Source: DSCS01 sp035391585 (lineage in GTDB: Bacteria; Macinerneyibacteriota; Macinerneyibacteria; Macinerneyibacteriales; DSCS01). From it: DNA of 11,725 bases. The notes beneath the pieces were generated by a model. It worked only from the letters and a program-made list of their open reading frames with translations, was not told the DNA's origin and did not search any database. Location: assembly GCA_964574875.1 (NCBI GenBank), contig CAZNOX010000024.1, positions 1 through 11,725 on the forward strand, written 5' to 3'. Positions 7,127 to 11,725 of the stretch are shown here, piece after piece; position 1 is the first letter of the stretch, and every line of letters starts with the position of its first letter. A program made the translations under genes and the position numbers.

Positions 7127-8649
7127 TATTCCTCCTTTTGAAGTGTGCCTAACGTAAGCGAATCTCCCCGGATCACCGTCATGGAGAGCGTCTCCCCCCG
7201 TCCTCTCTTCCCGAAGAGCGAGAACTCTTCACTGTCCAGCTCAGCTGTGATGATGAACCGGTTCCCGGATTGAAAGATGAGTCGATTTCCCTGAAAACTG
7301 TAGAGAGGAAGCCCTTTGGCATGACGAGGAAGCAGAGGATACTCTTTTCCGTTTTTCTCTAATGTGAACTGAAATGATTTCGTGAGAGCTCCGCTTGTCC
7401 CATCTATCCTGTAAAGTGAATGATCGTAAAGAAGATAATAGAAAGCGCCTTCCTTGTAGAGGTGATCGGGATAGCAATCGATACCTTTATCCAGAGAGCG
7501 GACCCAAAGGGGTTTGCCGCTGCGGAGATCAAGCATGATCAGCTGATAAGTATCAGAAGAGACGGATTCTGATTTGCGTTCCTGAGTGGCCAGAAGAGGC
7601 CAATAAAAGGTATCGATAAATTCGTAGGCCGATTCTCCAGGGAGGTAATCGCTGTGCTGGAAAGAAAAGAGGTCATGAAAAGAGAACCCCTTGGGGAGAT
7701 GATACCGCCACTGCAGTCTTCCGGTCTCATCACGTAATTGCAGAAAAAAGGAATCCTTGTCCTGGTGATAGGTGATGATCCCGCGGGGGGTCACCAGGCG
7801 AAAGCGGCTGAAGCTTCGCATGGTTGTCGTAAAGAGTTTCTGCGTCTTCCCCGAAGCCAGGTCTCTTCGCATATACGCCCCGCCGCTTGTGAGGTAGGAG
7901 AGGATATTTCCCTCCTGAGAGGGAGAGGTATAGATATCAGGGATCATGGCCAACTGCGAAGGGTCCTCTTTGTCCACCACGAGGATATCGGGCAGATTAT
8001 AGAAGGTGATAAAGTCTGCGTCATCCTCCAGCCCCCGGGGCCCCTGGAGGATGAAAAAGTCGGGAAGAGCCGGGGTCAAGACAGAGACCGTCCCGTCCTT
8101 TTTGGAATAGATTGTCATCTGGAGAGCACTGTCCACAGGCTTCTCGGGGAAATTGCGCAGAACCGTGTTGAAACAGATGATGTTCTCCTTTGTCTGCACA
8201 TAGGGGACCCACAGGCAGTCTCTCAGGGCCAGGCCGCCGGATGCGGCATTGATGTCCACGAAATCAAGAAGCTCTCCGCTCTCTTTGTCAAAGTGAAACA
8301 GGACAAAGGAATCATCCATATCCTGTAGATAGTAATAGACTGAGGTCTCGTCGAAGAAGAGAGGAGGCGTCGGCCGGCGAATCTGATGATTCAGGTGATA
8401 GGCGGGGAGGATCTTCTCTTTCCAGAGAGTCTTCCCGGTGGAGGTGTCGACCTTTCGCAGGGTATGTTTTTCTTTGGGGAATTTGCCGTATTCTTCCACC
8501 ACATAGAGGAAACGGCCCTCTTCACTGTGAAAGGTTTCGATGGCCGGTTCAGGAGAGAGGATCGGTTGTAAAACGGTCAAGTACAAAAAGGGAAGGACAA
8601 GGATGAGGATCATCACGATGATGAGTCCTCTTTTTGCCGGTGATATCAT
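7126..8649 (-). CDS. Membrane-anchored PQQ-like beta-propeller protein
   Basis: A 507-residue protein with a basic N-terminus and one hydrophobic helix at about 8-31, predicted to hold the rest outside the cytoplasm. The body carries repeated blade-closing motifs of the PQQ/quinoprotein-like type (hydrophobic-D-x-x-[ST]-G-x-x-x-W). They are clear at about 64-78 (VDTSTGKTLW), 303-316 (LRDETGRLQW) and 370-384 (LDLRSGKPLW). More degenerate copies sit at 117-129, 177-190, 259-273 and 411-425. That gives six to seven blades. No enzyme active site or PQQ ligand set is evident, so a scaffold or binding role like that of BamB-type propellers is more likely than dehydrogenase activity. AAGGAGA precedes the ATG. 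It is followed by the lipoprotein gene with a one-base overlap. The specific function is unknown. Confidence 0.85.
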   Translation of the reverse strand: MISPAKRGLIIVMILILVLPFLYLTVLQPILSPEPAIETFHSEEGRFLYVVEEYGKFPKEKHTLRKVDTSTGKTLWKEKILPAYHLNHQIRRPTPPLFFDETSVYYYLQDMDDSFVLFHFDKESGELLDFVDINAASGGLALRDCLWVPYVQTKENIICFNTVLRNFPEKPVDSALQMTIYSKKDGTVSVLTPALPDFFILQGPRGLEDDADFITFYNLPDILVVDKEDPSQLAMIPDIYTSPSQEGNILSYLTSGGAYMRRDLASGKTQKLFTTTMRSFSRFRLVTPRGIITYHQDKDSFFLQLRDETGRLQWRYHLPKGFSFHDLFSFQHSDYLPGESAYEFIDTFYWPLLATQERKSESVSSDTYQLIMLDLRSGKPLWVRSLDKGIDCYPDHLYKEGAFYYLLYDHSLYRIDGTSGALTKSFQFTLEKNGKEYPLLPRHAKGLPLYSFQGNRLIFQSGNRFIITAELDSEEFSLFGKRGRGETLSMTVIRGDSLTLGTLQKEE

Positions 8650-8679
8650 GCGGTCTCCTTTTGTCGGGTGATGTCCCCC

Positions 8680-8707
8680 ATCATAGTGAAAGACAGGGAG
8701 AAGTCAA
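8680..8707 (-). promoter_or_regulatory. Predicted promoter for the propeller-lipoprotein operon
   Basis: Read on the minus strand, TTGACT (8707-8702) is followed after 16 bases by TATGAT (8685-8680), 5 of 6 matches each. The start would be near 8673, with a leader of about 24 bases carrying AAGGAGA before the ATG at 8649. No terminator is evident between this site and the small gene that ends at 8751, so read-through from it is possible. Confidence 0.65.
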
Positions 8708-8750
8708 AGGGTTTATGAATAGAGACTTCTTTTTCGCTCTCTGCAGGCTC

Positions 8751-8999
8751 CTATCTCTGGGCCATACAAAGGACAAGCCAGGGGATGACATTGAAAAAGA
8801 GGATGAGGATCTTGTAGAGAGCCAATGTCCGGAAAGCCATCTCTTTGTAACGGTCTTCAGAGATGCTGTAGAGGCGTGAAAAGAGCCGGGCCAGGGGGTT
8901 TTTCAGGATCACAATGAGAAGGACTGAAAGAAGAAAGAGGGCGGCGTTGAGAATCATCATCCAGAAAAAGAAATCTTTAACCGTAAACAGTTCCATCAT
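8751..8999 (-). CDS. Small two-helix membrane protein (DUF6868-like)
   Basis: An 82-residue protein with two hydrophobic helices at about 9-32 and 59-79. They are joined by a polar, basic loop (KNPLARLFSRLYSISEDRYKEMAFRT). The order (F-x-W near the start, N in helix 1, L/ISED-like loop, then ALYKI-x-x-FNVIPW) resembles from memory the small DUF6868 family, whose function is unknown; this match needs a profile search. AAGGAGGT precedes two successive in-frame ATG codons (8999 and 8996); the second has the more usual spacing. It stands alone between the Sir2 and propeller genes. Length, real SD, real promoter and helix pattern support it as a true gene. Confidence 0.75.
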   Translation of the reverse strand: MMELFTVKDFFFWMMILNAALFLLSVLLIVILKNPLARLFSRLYSISEDRYKEMAFRTLALYKILILFFNVIPWLVLCMAQR

Positions 9000-9023
9000 A
9001 TGACCTCCTTAAGGTTATCCGTT

Positions 9024-9052
9024 ATCATAACATACGACTCGTCTCTCATCAA
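9024..9052 (-). promoter_or_regulatory. Predicted promoter of the small membrane protein gene
   Basis: On the minus strand TTGATG (9052-9047) and TATGAT (9029-9024) are 17 bases apart. The start would be near 9017, giving a short leader with AAGGAGG at 9010-9004. The site lies in the 61-base gap after the Sir2 stop codon, so the small gene can be expressed independently of the Sir2 gene. Confidence 0.6.
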
Positions 9053-9060
9053 GAAGAGTC

Positions 9061-9804
9061 TCAGAGGGGGATGGAGAGGGCCCGGGCCGTTCTTCTGCAG
9101 ATCTCATCCAGGTCCCCGTCCAGGAAGAGGGTTGTTTTGGAAGAGGGAAAAGCGGTGAGCCCCTTATTCACGATCACGACCTTCCCCCGGGTGACTTCAG
9201 GGAGAAGAGCAGCGGGAGTGACGGTGAGTGACGACCCCAGGACCAAAAAGAGGTCTGCCTTCAGGGCTTCGCGGTAGGAGGCCTCCATCCCTTGGACCGG
9301 CTCTCCGAAAAAGACGATGTCCGGCTTGGTGATCCCCCCGCAGGGACACTCCAGGGAGCCGGTGGAGCTGATGCGTTCCTCAATCCAGGCCAGGTCGCGC
9401 TCTTCCCCGCAGGAGAGACAGCGGCCTGTCCGGTAGGAGCCGTGGAGTTCCACCACATGGTGTGATCCCGCTGCATGGTGAAGGCCGTCGATATTCTGAG
9501 TCATGATAAAATGCAGAAGGCCAGCCTCTTCCAGGCGGGCCAGGAAGCGGTGAGCCGGAGTGGGCTGAAGAGTCTTGAACTGATTGAAAAAATCCCTGGT
9601 GAAGGCATAGAAGGAGGAGGGGTCTCGTTGAAATGACGTGATATCAAAGGTCTTTTCGGGGTCGTACTGCCGGGTGATATAGATCCCCCGTTCTCCCCGG
9701 AAGTCGGGGATCCCGGCGGATGTGGAGATCCCTGCTCCGGTGAGGGCCACAGTATACCGCGATGTTGTCATGAGATCAGCCAGGGTTTTGATGTGCTCGT
9801 CCAT
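9061..9804 (-). CDS. cobB: NAD-dependent protein deacylase, Sir2 family
   Basis: A cytoplasmic sirtuin that removes acyl groups from protein lysines using NAD. The 247 residues are the length of a minimal bacterial sirtuin. The NAD-binding motif GAGISTSAGIPDFRG is at 23-37. TQNIDGLH precedes the catalytic histidine H121 (ELHGS). The zinc site is C129-x2-C132 and C153-x-C155. KPDIVFFGE and GSSLTVTPA follow. FYAFTRDFF stands where desuccinylase-type sirtuins carry their Tyr/Arg pair; I do not see a clear Y-x-x-R pair, so deacetylase activity of the Thermotoga Sir2 type is more likely. The ATG at 9804 has no SD and lies six bases after a perfect TATAAT, so the mRNA is probably leaderless. The next in-frame ATG, at residue 12, also lacks an SD. 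The symbol follows general bacterial use. Confidence 0.93.
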   Translation of the reverse strand: MDEHIKTLADLMTTSRYTVALTGAGISTSAGIPDFRGERGIYITRQYDPEKTFDITSFQRDPSSFYAFTRDFFNQFKTLQPTPAHRFLARLEEAGLLHFIMTQNIDGLHHAAGSHHVVELHGSYRTGRCLSCGEERDLAWIEERISSTGSLECPCGGITKPDIVFFGEPVQGMEASYREALKADLFLVLGSSLTVTPAALLPEVTRGKVVIVNKGLTAFPSSKTTLFLDGDLDEICRRTARALSIPL

Positions 9805-9810
9805 GGTTCT

Positions 9811-9838
9811 ATTATAGGGGGGGAGCCCTCAAGGTCAA
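9811..9838 (-). promoter_or_regulatory. Promoter of the Sir2 gene, probably leaderless
   Basis: On the minus strand TTGACC (9838-9833) and a perfect TATAAT (9816-9811) are 16 bases apart. Only six bases (AGAACC) lie between the -10 box and the ATG at 9804, so transcription should begin at or next to the start codon. The spacer holds a run of C residues. No SD is present before the ATG. Confidence 0.75.
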
Positions 9839-9856
9839 GCCCCGTCGGCATTTATC

Positions 9857-9885
9857 TTGCAATAGACAAGAGCGGAGGCTATACT
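9857..9885 (+). promoter_or_regulatory. Predicted promoter of the minor-pilin operon
   Basis: TTGCAA (9857-9862) and TATACT (9880-9885, 5 of 6 matches) are 17 bases apart, only five bases before the ATG at 9891. GGAGG at 9874-9878 lies inside the spacer, 12 bases from the ATG. That is too far for an ordinary SD and would not be in an mRNA made from this promoter. Either the operon is leaderless from here, or it is transcribed from farther upstream and uses this distant SD. Confidence 0.5.
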
Positions 9886-9890
9886 TACGT

Positions 9891-10367
9891 ATGAAGAAAA
9901 CCGGAGCCACACTAGTGGAATTTATCGCCGCCATGTCCATGGGGGCTGTCTTTCTGTTCCTTTTTTTCCAGAATTATGCCACGATCTATTTCATTCACGG
10001 GAAAGAAGCCTCCAGGCAAAAAGCCGACGGGGTGGCCCTGGCGGTCCTGGAAGAGATCATGGCCTTGGACTATAATGATCTGCTCCTGGCTGATACTCCT
10101 CCGGGGACCGGGACCTCTTATTCCTATCCCGGAAATCCCGTGACCATCGATGACAAGGGAACCCCTGATCCCGGGGATGATCTCACCGGCACCATCACCT
10201 GGGTGGTCCTCCAGGAGACCGACCCCGATGGCGGAGGAGAGTACAAGACCATCACGGTGACCCTGCGCTGGACAGAACTCAAAGCGGGAAGTGAAGGGCA
10301 GGGGACGAGTCAGTACCAGGAAGACCTGGTTTATGTGGTGAGGATCTATGAAGATGCTGCGTATTAG
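9891..10367 (+). CDS. Type IV prepilin, PilV/GspI-like minor pilin
   Basis: A 158-residue prepilin. The type III signal is short and basic (MKKTG), cleaved by prepilin peptidase after G5. The mature protein starts ATLVEF, with glutamate E10 at the required +5 position, and continues as one hydrophobic helix to about residue 32. A helical EEIMALDYNDLL segment and a beta-rich C-terminal half follow; that half has acidic stretches (TIDDKGTPDPGDD, DPDGGGEYK) and the TVTLRW strand common in PilV/GspI-type proteins. Minor pilins of this class help prime assembly of a type IV pilus or type II secretion pseudopilus in the inner membrane. It overlaps the next prepilin gene by 20 bases. Family assignment beyond 'prepilin' rests on position and general pattern. 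Confidence 0.85.
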   Translation: MKKTGATLVEFIAAMSMGAVFLFLFFQNYATIYFIHGKEASRQKADGVALAVLEEIMALDYNDLLLADTPPGTGTSYSYPGNPVTIDDKGTPDPGDDLTGTITWVVLQETDPDGGGEYKTITVTLRWTELKAGSEGQGTSQYQEDLVYVVRIYEDAAY

Positions 10368-10830
10368 ACAGGGGATGACATTGATCGAGATGATGGTGAC
10401 CCTGACCCTCTTCGGGGTGATCTCCACCGGGGTTCTTACAGCTTACCTTACGGCTTCCCGGCAGACGGATCAGGCCATGCTGAAAAGCGAGACAGTGACA
10501 GTCGCGCGGATCGCTTCAGACACTCTGCTCCATGATATCCAGCGGGCAAAAAACGTCACCTGGGCCGATCCTGTCCTCACCGTTACCCTCTATAACGATG
10601 TTTCCGTCACTTATACCACAGTGAACACCGCTGAAGGGCCGCGCCTTCATCGAAACGGCAGCAATGTGGTGGCATCGGATTATGCTGATATTTCTCTCGT
10701 GACCACTCCCGGCCCTGTCATCGATCCGGTGGACCGGGAAGTGACCCTCTCCATCCGGGTGACGGTGACCCGGGGGAGTCAGTCTGAAGACTCTCTTTTT
10801 ACCCTCACAGGGACCTGGAGGAATGTATGA
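10348..10830 (+). CDS. Type IV prepilin, PilW/GspJ-like minor pilin
   Basis: A 160-residue prepilin with leader MKMLRIRQG, cleaved after G9. The mature start is MTLIEMMV with E14 at +5, followed by a hydrophobic helix to about residue 31. The region just after it (ARIASDTLLHDIQRAKNVTW) is the amphipathic segment typical of PilW/GspJ proteins, which carry R-x-x-x-D-L-R/Q-like sequences there. The rest is Thr/Val-rich beta structure ending in TGTW. The ATG at 10348 is three bases after TGAGGA (10339-10344); an in-frame ATG at 10354 has wider spacing and would shorten the leader by two residues. It starts inside the preceding prepilin gene, and its TGA overlaps the next gene's ATG (ATGA at 10827-10830). 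Confidence 0.85.
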   Translation: MKMLRIRQGMTLIEMMVTLTLFGVISTGVLTAYLTASRQTDQAMLKSETVTVARIASDTLLHDIQRAKNVTWADPVLTVTLYNDVSVTYTTVNTAEGPRLHRNGSNVVASDYADISLVTTPGPVIDPVDREVTLSIRVTVTRGSQSEDSLFTLTGTWRNV

Positions 10831-11725
10831 GACGGGGCAGCATCCTTCTCAGCATGACAGCCTTTCTCATCGTGGGGATCTTTCTCCTTTCGGGGATCTT
10901 TCTGAGAAGCTATTTTCAGTCCCAGCAGGCTCAGAAGACCATCGCCAGGACTCAGGAGGCTTACGCCCTGGAAGGCGACCTGCAGCGTGCCATCGCCCTG
11001 GTGAAGAATACCGGGCGAAAAGACCTCACCGATCCTGTCCATTTTCCCGACCAGACCCTCTGGCTTGCCGAAGACTTCACCATCTCTGTGCGCGAGTTCG
11101 ACAACTGGGACGGCTATGTGGTCAACAATACCGAAGAGCTCAATGAAGTGAACGCCGCCTCGAAAGTTGTCACGGGAGTGAATCCGGTGAGTATCCTGGT
11201 CACCTCTCCCGCTTACGGCCTGGAACTGGAGTATTGCCTGCCGGGGATGACGTCCGCCCAGAACTTCACTGTCTATGCCCACGGGAATGTCCGTATGGAT
11301 GTGGACGGGAACTATTATCCCTACATCTGGAACGACACATGGACTCAGCAGGACGATGTGGATTACTACTCCAACGACCTGCGGGTGGAGAACGCTCTCT
11401 TTTATTACAACGGCTCCATTGTCACGGCGTATCCGCCGGATCCCTATGATTTAGACGGCAAGTTCGATGTGACACCCACCGACGCCATGAATAAAAAGAC
11501 ATTGACTGTTCCCGCCTATCTCCAGACGGATGCGGCGTTCAGCACCTGGGTGGATTCAGTCATCGCCCTGGGAACCGCCGTGGTCCCCGCCGGAAACATC
11601 CATACCGGAAACCTCACAGTGACAGATCTCACCGATACCACAGGAAGTGAGCCCGGAGTGAGCGGTGTGGCGGTGGTCATCGTCCGCGGAGACCTCATCA
11701 TCGAAGCCAGACACGATATCTATTC
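10827..11725 (+). CDS. PilX/GspK-like pilus assembly protein, cut by window end
   Basis: An open frame of 299 codons with no stop before the window end, so only the N-terminal part is seen. It begins at the ATG of an ATGA overlap with the preceding gene, four bases after a strong GGAGGA (10817-10822). The N-terminus MRRGSILLSMTAFLIVG, with a hydrophobic helix to about residue 25, looks like a PilX-type prepilin signal: basic, then G4 as the likely cleavage point, but with Ser rather than Glu at +5. A helical region follows (QSQQAQKTIARTQEAYALEG, then LQRAIALV), as in PilX N-terminal domains. The long remainder is beta-rich with G-N-x-hydrophobic repeats near the end (GNIHTGNLTV, VIVRGDLIIEA) that suggest a beta-helical passenger. 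Position after PilV- and PilW-like genes supports the call. Confidence 0.8.
   Translation, partial: MRRGSILLSMTAFLIVGIFLLSGIFLRSYFQSQQAQKTIARTQEAYALEGDLQRAIALVKNTGRKDLTDPVHFPDQTLWLAEDFTISVREFDNWDGYVVNNTEELNEVNAASKVVTGVNPVSILVTSPAYGLELEYCLPGMTSAQNFTVYAHGNVRMDVDGNYYPYIWNDTWTQQDDVDYYSNDLRVENALFYYNGSIVTAYPPDPYDLDGKFDVTPTDAMNKKTLTVPAYLQTDAAFSTWVDSVIALGTAVVPAGNIHTGNLTVTDLTDTTGSEPGVSGVAVVIVRGDLIIEARHDIY

Noticed and set aside
7738..8328. A 196-codon plus-strand frame opposite the propeller gene
   Set aside because: The minus-strand protein has a membrane anchor, repeated blade motifs, SD and promoter; the plus-strand product has none of these.
9036..9060. Inverted repeat GACTC...GAGTC after the Sir2 stop codon as a possible terminator
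   Set aside because: The stem is only 5 bp with a long loop and no T tract, and it overlaps the predicted promoter of the next gene.
10823..11146. A plus-strand frame starting at ATG 10823
   Set aside because: It shares the SD at 10817-10822 but would sit too close to it. Its product is low-complexity, His/Arg-rich and lacks a pilin leader, whereas the frame from 10827 gives a PilX-like N-terminus and stays open to the window end.

Overview
This is a bacterial chromosomal window of roughly balanced to slightly G+C-rich composition. It is densely coded, with Shine-Dalgarno (SD) led genes, consensus sigma-70-type promoters and intrinsic terminators. A lipobox protein, two membrane-anchored proteins predicted to face outward and a type IV pilin gene block suggest an organism with a developed cell surface, probably diderm. 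The etfBA plus acyl-CoA dehydrogenase set fits an acyl-CoA-oxidising or fermenting lifestyle. I cannot name the lineage from sequence alone. I see no tRNA, rRNA, CRISPR, insertion sequence or phage gene.

Layout. (1) Positions 41-5112, plus strand: a tightly packed operon of etfB (TTG start), etfA, a long acyl-CoA dehydrogenase with a C-terminal extension, and a membrane-anchored alpha/beta hydrolase that overlaps the dehydrogenase by 13 bases. A TTGACA promoter and a perfect hairpin with a T tract precede etfB. (2) 5123-6599, plus: asparaginyl-tRNA synthetase with its own promoter, closed by a strong bidirectional terminator. (3) 9838-6611, minus: a Sir2 deacetylase, an 82-residue two-helix membrane protein, a membrane-anchored PQQ-like beta-propeller, and a small lipoprotein coupled to the propeller by a one-base stop/start overlap. 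Promoters can be read before the first three of these. (4) 9857 to the window end, plus: three overlapping minor-pilin genes (PilV/GspI-like, PilW/GspJ-like, PilX/GspK-like). The last runs off the window and is recognisable from its ATGA overlap with the gene before it.

How the genes work together. EtfAB should accept electrons from the adjacent acyl-CoA dehydrogenase; the downstream hydrolase may release or process an acyl substrate outside the cytoplasm, which is inference. The propeller and lipoprotein look like a two-gene envelope module of unknown role. The pilin genes would form the tip or priming complex of a type IV pilus or type II secretion pseudopilus.

The most unusual signals are regulatory. 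The Sir2 gene has a perfect -10 box six bases before its ATG and no SD, so its mRNA is probably leaderless. The divergent pilin operon has a similar arrangement. The predicted etf transcript would begin exactly at a perfect 8-bp hairpin followed by a T tract. I found no clearly new defence, mobile or enzymatic system here.
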